A DNA stretch of 64,000 nt, from positions 1-64,000 of the forward strand of contig JAGQIK010000115.1 in assembly GCA_020431405.1 (NCBI GenBank), given 5' to 3'. Position 1 is the stretch's first letter. Every line of letters starts with the position of its first letter. Shown here piece after piece: positions 54,896 through 64,000 of the stretch. The stretch is from Myxococcales bacterium (GTDB lineage Bacteria > Myxococcota_A > Polyangia > GCA-2747355). The position numbers and the translations under genes were made by a program. Below the pieces are notes generated by a model. It searched no databases. It had not been told where the DNA came from and saw only the letters and a program-made list of their open reading frames with translations.

Positions 54896-56341
54896 ATGAA
54901 ACACGCAGCACTGTTTGCCGCCGTCGCGCTGGCGGCCTGTTCACCCGCACCGCAGGTCACCGTGACGCCCGCGCGCAGCGCGCTCTTCGGTCAGGTGCGG
55001 GTCAAGCTTCACGCTGCCGACGTCGACCTCGCGGAGCTGGTGCGCGCCGGCGATCTGACGCTGCGTTTTGGCGACGCGGCGGCCGTGGAGCTCGCTGTCG
55101 ACGATGACGACGGCGGCGTCTGGGCTTCGGTGCAGGGGCAGGCACGACCCGGCCGCGTCGATATCGTCGCGCGCTGGAGCGGCGGCGAACGACGCTGGCA
55201 GCAAGCCTTCGAGCTCGAGGCGCGCGGCGCCTTCGCGCGCGCGCGCTGGATGGCCATCGGCGCCAGCTGGACGCAGGGCGTGCAGGCCAACGGCATCTCG
55301 CCCGCCTCGCAGCGCATGGGGCCCGCGGCGCAGATCGCGCGCGCCGCGGGGGCATACATCGGCCTGCCGCTGATCTCACCCACGCTGCTGCGCGTGCTCG
55401 GCCCCGACGACGTCGCGGATGACTGCTCGCTGCCTGGCCCGAAGCTCGACCCGAGCATCCTCGAAGGCCTCATCGATCCCAAGACCAACACCATCGAGCT
55501 CGCTCGTGCGCGCCTCGATCCCGACATGACGCCGCAGAATGTCGCCGTCGGCGGCTTTCACCTGCACGACCTAGTCTATGGGCCCGACGGCTTCCTCGTG
55601 GTGATGGCCAACCTCGTCTCGCACCCGCGCGCCGCCGGCCCCCAGATCCTCCAGTCGCCGCCCGACACGCAGATCGACCTCGTCGAGCAGAACAAGCCCG
55701 ACATCGTCGTCTCCACCGACTTGTTCCTCAACGACATCGGTCGCGCGGTCATCGGCGCGGCAGACGACCTCGACTTCGACGCGCTGCCCAAGCTGCAAGA
55801 CTTCGAACGCGACGCCGGCGCGCTCGCCAAGCGCCTCTCCGTCGCCGCTGGTCACGTCTTCATCGGCAACGCGCCCAGCGTAGACGCGTTGCCCGCCCTG
55901 GCGCAGCTGCGCCAGCGCCGCATCGCCAAGGGCGAGGCGCCCGCCGACTTCGACGCCAAGGTCGTGCGCTTCAACCAGCGCATCGCCGAGCTCAACGCCG
56001 CCATGCAGCGCGCCGCCGGCGCGTACGCCAACATCCACATCGTCGACCTCGCCAGCGAAGTCGAGAAGGTCCGACGCGAGGGCAAGCAGGTCGGCGACAG
56101 CAAGCTCGGCGTCGCGCCCTACGGCGGCCTCTTCGGACTCGACCAGCTGCACCTCAGCAACACCGGTTACGCGTTGATCGCCAACGTCTTCATCGACGCC
56201 ATCAATGCCGAGCTCGCTGCCACCTACGGCGAGAAGCTCCCCAGCGTCGATCTCGCCACCGTCAACGCCGACGACCCAGAGTCCCCGCGCGCTTTGCGCG
56301 AGCACGCGCGCACGAAGGGCTGTGTGCCCGCGGAGCTGTAG
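54896..56341 (+). CDS. Lipoprotein SGNH/GDSL hydrolase
   Basis: A 481-residue secreted protein with lipobox LAAC (Cys15). An N-terminal beta-sandwich (about 20-110, VRVKLHAADVDLAEL, WASVQGQARPGRVDIVARWSG) resembles an Ig-like/IPT domain. The hydrolase part has the GDSL block I as MAIGASWTQG (Ser near 123; Ala replaces the usual Asp), block II Gly in VAVGGFHLHD, block III Asn in STDLFLNDI, and block V DQLHLSNTGY with the Asp-x-x-His pair. So the Ser-Asn-Asp-His set is present and it is likely an esterase or acetylhydrolase acting outside the cell. Substrate unknown. A palindrome follows the stop. Confidence 0.78.
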   Translation: MKHAALFAAVALAACSPAPQVTVTPARSALFGQVRVKLHAADVDLAELVRAGDLTLRFGDAAAVELAVDDDDGGVWASVQGQARPGRVDIVARWSGGERRWQQAFELEARGAFARARWMAIGASWTQGVQANGISPASQRMGPAAQIARAAGAYIGLPLISPTLLRVLGPDDVADDCSLPGPKLDPSILEGLIDPKTNTIELARARLDPDMTPQNVAVGGFHLHDLVYGPDGFLVVMANLVSHPRAAGPQILQSPPDTQIDLVEQNKPDIVVSTDLFLNDIGRAVIGAADDLDFDALPKLQDFERDAGALAKRLSVAAGHVFIGNAPSVDALPALAQLRQRRIAKGEAPADFDAKVVRFNQRIAELNAAMQRAAGAYANIHIVDLASEVEKVRREGKQVGDSKLGVAPYGGLFGLDQLHLSNTGYALIANVFIDAINAELAATYGEKLPSVDLATVNADDPESPRALREHARTKGCVPAEL

Positions 56342-56349
56342 ACGAGCGG

Positions 56350-56361
56350 TGTTCTAGAACA
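56350..56361. terminator. Palindrome TGTTCTAGAACA between convergent genes
   Basis: A 12-bp perfect palindrome in the 25-base gap between the convergent stops of the SGNH hydrolase and the next kinase. It could act as a two-way weak terminator; no T-run follows. Confidence 0.35.
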
Positions 56362-56366
56362 GAAGC

Positions 56367-57839
<1,473 letters not shown>

Positions 57840-57843
57840 GCGA

Positions 57844-59670
57844 TCACATCGTAACCCGTGCCCACGAGTCGTCCATGATCAGCCTGTAGCGCAGGGTCAC
57901 GCCGATGGTGCCCTCCGTCACGGGCCGTTTTGGCAGCTGACCGCTGGCTTGGATCACGATGCGGACGAAGCACGTCAGCAGCTTTGGCGTGAGTGGGATC
58001 GTGCGCGCTGGCGTGATGCGTACTCTGCGGCGTATTGCCGCTGGGCTCGACGCCACGCGCCCGAAGGGGTCGACGCGGAAGCGCAGGCTGCCGGCGACGC
58101 GGTTGCTGCGCACGTGGCCAAACGGGCGCTTGTCGCGCCACATCTCGTGCTCGAGGCAGTAGCGAATGCGGTGGATAAAGCGCGCGCGCACCTGCGTGCG
58201 AAAGCTCTTGTCGCACTTGCAGCTGATCGTCGGTTCGGGCAGCAGCCGCTGCATGAGGTTGGATGGGGGATCGGCGTCGGTGGGCAGCGAGTTGCTCTTC
58301 GTGTCCGCGGTGGAGGGCGAGGCCGGCCGCTTCTTTGTCTCGCCTCGCGGCATGAAGATTCTCGGTACCTTCAGGCCCGGCGTGCCCTTGGCCTTGCGCG
58401 CGAAGGGGTTGGCGAGCTTTCGCAGCCGCAGGCCCTTGTTCTTGGCGGGCGCGGGATCCGACGGCGCGTGTCGTTCGGGCTCGTCGCGTACGCCGCCAGA
58501 CCCCGCAGAGGCGCTGTCCACGCGCGCCCGCGCGGCGTCTGCGGGCGCGGCAGCAGCCGTGGAAAGCGCGCTACCAAGCCCCTGCGTGTCGTCGGCGCCC
58601 ACGCGCGCCCGCGTCAGCACCAACGTCACCGCGACGGCCGTCGCCGCGATGGCGGCGCCGACTGCGAGCAACCCACCGCGGCCAAGCCCCGACCCTCGCG
58701 CGGGCGCAGTCGATGCGCTGGCCGCGCGTCCAGACTGCTCGCGCGTGACGGCCAGGGCGCGCTCCGAGATCGCCACCGCTTGCTCGGTGCGCCCGTCCAC
58801 CGCCGCCGCGAAGGCGTCGTAGAACGCGCGTGCCGACTGCGGCCGCGCCGCCGGCGCTTTTGCCAAGCAGGCATCGACCAGCTTGCAGATTCCCACCGGC
58901 AGCGTCGGCGCTCGCTCGGAGAGCGGCACGGGCGCGCTGCGCGCAGTCATGATCATGATCGCCAGCGGATTGGCCGCCTCGTCGACATCGAAGGGCAGCG
59001 CGCCGCTGAGCATGCGGTAGACCGTCACGCCGAGCGCGTAGATGTCGGTGTGTGGGCCAACCTCGAAGGGCGATTCGTGATCGATCTGCTCGGGCGCTGC
59101 GAACAGCGGGCTGCCCACCGCACCGACGGTCACGCCGCTGTCTGCGGCGGCGAGGTGTTTTGCGATGCCGAAGTCGATGAGCTTGACGCGCGGCGCGCCG
59201 GCGACGTCCGGCTCGCGCGCCACGAACACGTTCGCAGGCTTGAGGTCGCGATGAACCACACCGGCCTGGTGTGCCGTATGCAGCGCCGCGCTGACCTGAT
59301 CGAGGTACGGCAGCGCCTCGGCGGGCGTCATCGTCCCGCGTCGCGCCAGCACGTCGGCGAGGTCTTCGCCGTCGAGGTGCTCCATCACGTAGTACAGCGC
59401 GCCGCCGTCGAGCTGGCCGAAATCGTAGACCCGCACGATGTGCGGGCTGTCGATGTTGACCAGCAGCTTGGCCTCGTTGATGAAGCGCGCCACCGAGCGC
59501 TCGGCGCGCGTCGCATCGCCCGGGTCCCCGCGACGCAGCACCTTGACGGCTACCGGGTGTCCCAGCACGACATGCTCGCCGCGATAGACCTCACCCATGC
59601 CACCCGCTCCGATGAGCTCGGTGACCTTGAAGTTGCCGATCTGTGTTCCGATGATCTTGGGCGGCGTCAA
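57844..59670 (-). CDS. Membrane Ser/Thr kinase with AgmX/PglI-like C-domain
   Basis: A 608-residue kinase. GAGGMGEVYR (21-30), Lys43, HRDLKPAN (140-147) and DFG (166-168) are intact. One membrane helix lies near 337-360 (GGLLAVGAAIAATAVAVTLVL). The external part begins with a spacer (VGADDTQGLGS), has RKLANPFARKA and ends in a Cys-containing domain (SCKCDKSFRTQ, RYCLEHEMWRD, LRFRVDPFGRVAS, TCFVRIVIQASGQ) resembling the AgmX/PglI C-terminal, TonB-like fold. The kinase would sense the periplasm through it. No ATG is in place; TTG 59670 is the only start before the kinase, and it has no ribosome site. It precedes the 490-residue kinase gene by four bases. Confidence 0.82.
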   Translation of the reverse strand: MTPPKIIGTQIGNFKVTELIGAGGMGEVYRGEHVVLGHPVAVKVLRRGDPGDATRAERSVARFINEAKLLVNIDSPHIVRVYDFGQLDGGALYYVMEHLDGEDLADVLARRGTMTPAEALPYLDQVSAALHTAHQAGVVHRDLKPANVFVAREPDVAGAPRVKLIDFGIAKHLAAADSGVTVGAVGSPLFAAPEQIDHESPFEVGPHTDIYALGVTVYRMLSGALPFDVDEAANPLAIMIMTARSAPVPLSERAPTLPVGICKLVDACLAKAPAARPQSARAFYDAFAAAVDGRTEQAVAISERALAVTREQSGRAASASTAPARGSGLGRGGLLAVGAAIAATAVAVTLVLTRARVGADDTQGLGSALSTAAAAPADAARARVDSASAGSGGVRDEPERHAPSDPAPAKNKGLRLRKLANPFARKAKGTPGLKVPRIFMPRGETKKRPASPSTADTKSNSLPTDADPPSNLMQRLLPEPTISCKCDKSFRTQVRARFIHRIRYCLEHEMWRDKRPFGHVRSNRVAGSLRFRVDPFGRVASSPAAIRRRVRITPARTIPLTPKLLTCFVRIVIQASGQLPKRPVTEGTIGVTLRYRLIMDDSWARVTM

Positions 59671-59731
59671 CGAATGTCGATTGTATCTGCCGCCCGGGTC
59701 GTGCTGCAAAGCCGTGATACGATGGCGCGCG

Positions 59732-61396
59732 ATGAGCGCCGAGGCCGCCAAGCGAGCACTCGATGACGGCGACACAGACCAGGCGCTCGCAGCAGCGCTC
59801 GCCGCGTGGCGCGAGACGCGCTCTGCCGTCATCGCCGAGGTGATCGAGGCCGTCGACAGCGCCGACCCGGCGCCGCAGCCCAAGGGGCGCACCAAAGAGG
59901 ATTTTCAGCGTGCATGGATCGCGCTGGCGCGCTCCGAGCAGTGCACGCCGCGCGAGGTCGGCGCGCTGGCGCGTGCGCTGCGCAAGAAGGTACCGATCGC
60001 AGCCGACTACTTCGGCATCCTGCGACCCGAATACACCCGCGAGAAGTACGCCGCGCCGCTCGCCCGGCTCGAGGCGTTGGCGCAGCTCGGCCCCGATCCG
60101 CGCCTCGCCGCCGCCGTCGCTGAGCTGCTGCGAGCCGCGCCGTTCAGCGCCTACGACGCCGCTGGCGCGGAGACGGTCTACGGCACCATGCTGCGTGCGC
60201 TCGTGGCACTAGGCGATCCGCGCCAGCTCGTCGCCATGCGGGAGCTCGCCGCCTCTCCGCGCGCGCGCCGCGCCACCGTTCGCGACTACCTCGCGCGCGC
60301 CCTGCCCAACGCCATCGCGCAGCTCGAAGCCGTCAGCGTCTCGTCTATCGACGACGAGCAACGGTGGCGCGCGCTGCTGCCGGCGCGCGATGACGCCGCG
60401 CGCGATGGGCGCAGCGCCAGCGAGCTGCTGGCGGCGATCTATCAAGACCCCGACGACGATGACTCGCGCCGGGTTTACGCCGACCTGCTGCAGGAGGCCG
60501 GCGACCCGCGCGGCGAGCTGATCGGCCTGCAGCTGCAGCAAGCGCGCGGCGCGGCGAGCAGCAAAGAGGAGCGCCGCGTTCGCGCGCTGCTGCGCGCTCA
60601 TCGCGGCCAGTGGATCGGTGAAGATCTGGAACGCGTGCTCAACAAGGTCGTCTTCGAACGGGGCTTTCTGTTCGCTGCCGAGCTGGCGCAGAACGCGGTG
60701 GCCACCGACGAGATCTGGCAGCGCGCCGCCGCGGACGAGCGGCTCGCCACGTTGCGCGAGCTGCACAAGGGGCGCGGCAGCGCGCGCCGACTGCAGCTCT
60801 TCGTCGAGGGCGCCGCGCGCAACCTGACGTCGCTCGAGGTGCCCAGCAACACGATCCTCGACGTGCTGGTGGGCTTGCCGGGACCACGCGCGCTGCAGGC
60901 GCTCTCGCTGCCGCGGCCGCCGAGCCGAAAGAAGCTCGCGGCGATGGTCGAGGCGAGCTCGCTCGCCAACCTGCGGCGGCTAACGCTGACTATCGATCCC
61001 GGCGACATCGAGCGCGTGCTCGGTGATCTACGCCGCTACCGCCTGCTCGAGCGGCTGCAAGCGCTCACGCTGCAGCCGAGCGGCTATCAGGTCGAAGACG
61101 GCCCCGCGGTGATGCGGCTGTGGGCCGAGCTGCCCGTCAAGCTGAGCTACCTGGCTTACGGCCACGAGCACGCGCGCTTCGTTATCGAGCGGCGCGCCGA
61201 CGGCCGATGTATCGCGCGCTGCGTGGGCTGGGCGGCAGACTTTGCAGCGGCCTTCGCCTCCGCGCTGCCCGGCGAGGTGCGCGAGCTGGTCTTCACGCCG
61301 TGCAAGCACGGGGGGCCGACCCCCGAAAAGCAGGCCATCGCCGCCGCCACGCGCGGCCGCGTCGAGCCCCTGGAAGTGCGCTTCGAGGGCTACTAG
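59732..61396 (+). CDS. TIGR02996-type repeat protein
   Basis: A 554-residue cytoplasmic protein with no signal or membrane segment. A helical N-terminal half has ARALRKKVPIAADYFGILRPEY. The middle carries the TIGR02996 motif LLAAIYQDPDDDDSRRVYADLLQEAGDPRGELIGLQ (about 228-263), common in Myxococcota and Planctomycetes next to leucine-rich or HEAT-like repeats. C-terminal stretches (LTSLEVPSNTILDVLVGLPG, LRRLTLTIDPGDIERVL) have a leucine-rich-repeat look. Its role is unknown. It is divergent from the membrane kinase, 61 bases apart. Its stop and the next stop lie inside the palindrome CTAGAGCCTCTAG (61393-61405). Confidence 0.68.
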   Translation: MSAEAAKRALDDGDTDQALAAALAAWRETRSAVIAEVIEAVDSADPAPQPKGRTKEDFQRAWIALARSEQCTPREVGALARALRKKVPIAADYFGILRPEYTREKYAAPLARLEALAQLGPDPRLAAAVAELLRAAPFSAYDAAGAETVYGTMLRALVALGDPRQLVAMRELAASPRARRATVRDYLARALPNAIAQLEAVSVSSIDDEQRWRALLPARDDAARDGRSASELLAAIYQDPDDDDSRRVYADLLQEAGDPRGELIGLQLQQARGAASSKEERRVRALLRAHRGQWIGEDLERVLNKVVFERGFLFAAELAQNAVATDEIWQRAAADERLATLRELHKGRGSARRLQLFVEGAARNLTSLEVPSNTILDVLVGLPGPRALQALSLPRPPSRKKLAAMVEASSLANLRRLTLTIDPGDIERVLGDLRRYRLLERLQALTLQPSGYQVEDGPAVMRLWAELPVKLSYLAYGHEHARFVIERRADGRCIARCVGWAADFAAAFASALPGEVRELVFTPCKHGGPTPEKQAIAAATRGRVEPLEVRFEGY

Positions 61397-61401
61397 AGCC
61401 T

Positions 61402-62202
61402 CTAGCGCGAAAGTCCTGCGGCTTTCATTTTGGCCGTCTGGTAGGAGTCGGCTCGCTCCGCCGGCGCGCGTCGCTTCTGCGCGGTCATCGCCACTTTGCC
61501 CTCGATCGCGAGCTCGCGCTGACTGCCGCGCACCTTGGCGCGAAAGACCTTCGAGCCGCCTTTGTCGGCCACCGAGCACTCGCCGGGCACGATTTTCAGC
61601 TCATCGCGAAACATCGAACGCTTCCACAGCGCGCACTTTCCGGCCCGCAGCGTGAAGGTCTGACCGCCCAGGCAGGCGACCCAGGCGCCGTCGGTGCCGG
61701 CGATCGCTGCGCCGCCGAGCCCAGCGTAGAGCGTGTCGCCATCGAAGGCCACCACCGTGATCGTGCTCGTGGTGCCGCCGCCGAGCTGGCGAGAGAGCTT
61801 GATCGCGCAGGGCGAGAGCACGCTCAGCTCGAAGCGCTTCTCTCTCGCACCATCGTAAACAGCCACCGAGCGCCCGCGCACGTTCCACGCGTGAGCTCGC
61901 GCGAGGGTCGCGCCGCGTACGAGCCACGCACCTTGCAGCCGCGCGAGCAGCTTCTCCATGCCGAAGCCCGAGAAGCCGGCGGGCACCACGACCTCGAGGT
62001 CGGCGGCAGACGCCGTCGCCGCGCCACTCGCCTTGGCGCCACCAGAGCCTGCGCCGCTGCCGCCTTTGTTCGTCGCCTGCGCCGCCGAGCCTGCGCCGGC
62101 GCTGCTCCCGGCGGCGCCGCCGCTCGACTGCTTCTTCGAACAAGCCGCCAGCGAGAGCCCCGCTGCCAGCACCAGCGCGCTGCAGATCACCGTGGTGCGC
62201 AT
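61402..62202 (-). CDS. Hypothetical lipoprotein
   Basis: A 266-residue lipoprotein with lipobox LAAC (Cys21). The first 70 residues of the mature part are a Ser/Gly/Ala-rich tether (SSGGAAGSSAGAGSAAQAT). The remaining 180 form a beta-rich domain: AWLVRGATLARAHAWNVRGRSVAVYD, RFELSVLSPCAIKL, TTSTITVVAFDGDTLYAGL and FRAKVRGSQRELAIEGKVAM, with Cys pairs (SPC, VACLGG, GKC, GEC). It resembles none of the families I recognise. It overlaps nothing but shares a palindromic stop region with the opposite gene. Confidence 0.62.
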   Translation of the reverse strand: MRTTVICSALVLAAGLSLAACSKKQSSGGAAGSSAGAGSAAQATNKGGSGAGSGGAKASGAATASAADLEVVVPAGFSGFGMEKLLARLQGAWLVRGATLARAHAWNVRGRSVAVYDGAREKRFELSVLSPCAIKLSRQLGGGTTSTITVVAFDGDTLYAGLGGAAIAGTDGAWVACLGGQTFTLRAGKCALWKRSMFRDELKIVPGECSVADKGGSKVFRAKVRGSQRELAIEGKVAMTAQKRRAPAERADSYQTAKMKAAGLSR

Positions 62203-62263
62203 CTGTCGACGGTAGCACGCGCCGCGTGCGCTGGCGGCGCGCTTGCCGCATCCTATCGGTGCA

Positions 62264-63547
62264 ATGCCCCGCCGCCACCCGCTCTCGGTCGCCGCCGTAC
62301 TGATCCTCGCCTTCGCGCCGTGCGCCTGTAGCAGCGCCAGCGAGCCGTTGCCCGAGCTGCCGGCCGTCTCCGAGTTGCCGCGGCGCGACGAGCTGCCCGA
62401 CGCGCTGACCACGTTCATTGGCGCGCGCAGCATCGACAGCCCCGACGCGTGGCGCGACGTGCGAGCTCCCGAGCTGCGCCGACTCTTTCAGCACTACGTC
62501 TACGGTTTTTGGCCGACCACAGCCGAGGTGCGCTCCGAGGTGATCAAGGACGTCACCATCGCCGGCGGCAAGGTGCGGTACAAGCACGTGCGTTTGACCC
62601 ACGGCGACGGCAGCGCGCCGCCGATCAACGTCGCGTTGTTTCTGCCGCCCGCGGCCACGCGTGCGCCGCCCGTCTTCCTCGCGCTCGACCCGTGCGGCAA
62701 CCACACGTTGATCGCCGACCCCGAGGTGGCGCTCTCGAGCGCGTGGGTCGACGGGCTGTGTCCGGGCGCCGTCGATAACAAGGCCACCGAGGCGGGCCGC
62801 GGCGGGCGCGCGGAGCGCTGGCCCATCGCGCTGATCGTCGAGCGCGGCTTCGCGCTCGCCGCGGTTCACGAGAGCGACATCGATCCCGACAACCGCGACG
62901 ACACCAGCTTCGCCGATGGTGTGCACCCGCACTACCAGGTCGACGTTGCCCCGGCGCAGCGCTGGGGCACGATCGCCGCCTGGACCTTCGGCGTGCAACG
63001 CGTCGTCGACCATCTCGTCGCCGACTCCGACGTCGACGGCAAGCGCATCATCACCGTCGGGCACTCGCGCCGCGGCAAGGTCGCGCTGCTCGCGGCCGCC
63101 TTCGACGAGCGCATCGCGATGGCGATCCCGCACCAGTCGGGCACCGGCGGCGCGACGCTCAGCCGCAGCAGCCTGGGCGAATCGCTGTTTGCCATCAATG
63201 GCCTCTTTCCACACTGGTTCAACGACACCTTCCCGCTGTTCAACAACAAGGAGGTCTTTTTGCCGGTGGACCAGCACCTGCTGATCGCGCTGGTTGCGCC
63301 GCGGCCGCTGCTCGCGACCAACGGCGACGACGACAGCTGGGCCGATCCGCCCGGCGCGCTGCGCGCTGTCGAAGCCGCCTCGCCGGTCTACGAGCTGCTC
63401 GGAAGCTCCGGTCTGCAGAAGAACGGCAACGACGTCCTGCTCGAAGCCGACCTTTCGTGGCACAGCCGACCCGGCGGCCACAGCCTCGGGCTCGAGGACT
63501 GGCAGACCTTCCTGCGATTCGCGGAGCACCATTTCGGCGCGCAGTAG
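62264..63547 (+). CDS. CE15-like glucuronoyl esterase
   Basis: A 427-residue secreted hydrolase. The signal has PCACSS (lipobox-like) near 21-25. The alpha/beta-hydrolase domain has YVYGFWPTTAEVRSEV, FLALDPCGNHTL, then the nucleophile elbow ITVGHSRRGKVAL with Ser268 followed by AAFDERIAMAIPHQSGTGGATLS, and His406 in RPGGHSLGLEDW. GHSRxGK and the IPHQSGTGG block are typical of the CE15 glucuronoyl methylesterase family, which splits ester links between lignin and glucuronoxylan. The catalytic acid is not certain. It implies plant-biomass contact but could act on other uronate esters. ATG 62264 is chosen. Confidence 0.78.
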   Translation: MPRRHPLSVAAVLILAFAPCACSSASEPLPELPAVSELPRRDELPDALTTFIGARSIDSPDAWRDVRAPELRRLFQHYVYGFWPTTAEVRSEVIKDVTIAGGKVRYKHVRLTHGDGSAPPINVALFLPPAATRAPPVFLALDPCGNHTLIADPEVALSSAWVDGLCPGAVDNKATEAGRGGRAERWPIALIVERGFALAAVHESDIDPDNRDDTSFADGVHPHYQVDVAPAQRWGTIAAWTFGVQRVVDHLVADSDVDGKRIITVGHSRRGKVALLAAAFDERIAMAIPHQSGTGGATLSRSSLGESLFAINGLFPHWFNDTFPLFNNKEVFLPVDQHLLIALVAPRPLLATNGDDDSWADPPGALRAVEAASPVYELLGSSGLQKNGNDVLLEADLSWHSRPGGHSLGLEDWQTFLRFAEHHFGAQ

Positions 63548-63584
63548 GTCCTGATGCACGTGCCGGAACATCGGCTGCGCGCCG

Positions 63585-64000
63585 GTGTCGGCAAGCTATG
63601 TGTTGTTGACCAGCCTCGCGCTCGCCATCCCCACCGCCGCGCTGCTGACCTACCGCCTGCTCTGGCGCCGCCGCTACGCAGGGCCGCGCGTGCGCGGCGA
63701 GCACCGCTGCGTGCGCGGCCGCGTGGTGGGGCCCGGTGACGCGGGCGCCACTGTGCTCGCGGCGCGCCGCGGCTGCGTGCTCGCGGAAGCCTGGTTCGAC
63801 ATCGAGCGCGACGTCGATGCCGCGGCCGCCGCGGCCGCCGACCGACCCACGCGTCAAACCGTGCACGTCGGCGGAGGCTACGTCGTCGCGCGCCTGTCGA
63901 CGCTGTGCGTCGGCGATCGCGTCACGCTGCACGCCGTCGACCTGCCGTTGCTCGCCGACAACCACTACCGGGCGCTGCCGCTGCGCTGGGGGCTGTCGGC
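63585..64000 (+). CDS. Membrane protein, 3' end cut by window edge
   Basis: About 138 residues of a protein that continues past the window. A GTG at 63585 is the first possible start after an in-frame stop at 63552; GTG 63600 is another. The N-terminus is one membrane helix (YVLLTSLALAIPTAALLTY) followed by LLWRRRY. Then comes a beta-rich part: EHRCVRGRVVGPGDAGATVL, WFDIERDVDAA, TVHVGGGYVVARLSTLCVGDRVTLHAVDL. It may be another GIDE-like or OB-like barrel, comparable in style to the protein at 13243. Without the rest the function cannot be called. Confidence 0.5.
   Translation, partial: MSASYVLLTSLALAIPTAALLTYRLLWRRRYAGPRVRGEHRCVRGRVVGPGDAGATVLAARRGCVLAEAWFDIERDVDAAAAAAADRPTRQTVHVGGGYVVARLSTLCVGDRVTLHAVDLPLLADNHYRALPLRWGLS

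Overview
The window is high-GC DNA (roughly 70% by eye) dense with myxobacterial hallmarks. It has four Hanks-type Ser/Thr kinases, an FHA/sigma-54 activator, many lipoproteins whose mature ends are rich in Asp, Gly and Ala, Stig1-like Cys repeats, a TIGR02996-type protein, parallel beta-helix surface proteins, a MYXO-CTERM-like protease tail and a TonB-dependent receptor carrying its own TonB C-terminal domain. It most likely comes from a member of the Myxococcota (Polyangia/Kofleriaceae-like). That is inference from gene content; no rRNA or other marker gene is present. I saw no tRNA, rRNA, CRISPR array, transposase or integrase.

Layout. Positions 1-3266 hold a Cpx-like envelope-stress module: a truncated TPR protein, a CpxP/Spy-like periplasmic protein, and a divergent OmpR-type regulator and sensor kinase, with three copies of a GTAAG-N6-GTAAA-like direct repeat in the two control regions. 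Positions 3263-11099 are a minus-strand run: a large membrane histidine kinase, a DRE-TIM metallolyase and a tightly coupled three-subunit molybdenum hydroxylase that matches 4-hydroxybenzoyl-CoA reductase, including the extra Cys-rich loop of the beta subunit. Positions 11160-18946 are mixed: two NAD(P)-dependent oxidoreductases, small hypothetical proteins, a DesK/NarL-type two-component pair, a Stig1-like protein and a lipoprotein alpha/beta hydrolase.

Positions 19073-32533 form one co-directional chemosensory operon of twelve genes with several overlapping starts and stops. The order is cheA1, cheW, a soluble globin-coupled chemoreceptor, cheR, cheB, a REC-histidine kinase, a REC protein, cheA2, a CheD-REC fusion, a REC protein, cheX and a REC-CheX fusion. 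Its two CheA kinases, the odd fusions and the haem-type sensor domain make it the most interesting system here. A plausible reading is an oxygen- or gas-responsive cytoplasmic array with two kinase outputs and CheX-type phosphatases, but that is inference.

Positions 32723-46041 hold surface and secreted functions: a subtilisin-like protease with a probable one-base frameshift at its end, Cys-rich secreted proteins, a VWA lipoprotein, and a minus-strand operon (44547 to 36468) of two outer-membrane-type proteins, a lipoprotein, a TonB-dependent receptor and a beta-helix lipoprotein. The operon starts inside a 164-bp element with 28-bp inverted ends. An OmpA-like/DUF4398-like lipoprotein pair follows. 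Positions 46126-64000 hold kinases and regulators alternating with lipoproteins and hydrolases (beta-helix, SGNH, and a CE15-like glucuronoyl esterase), ending in a truncated membrane protein. No gene-free stretch exceeds 300 bases.
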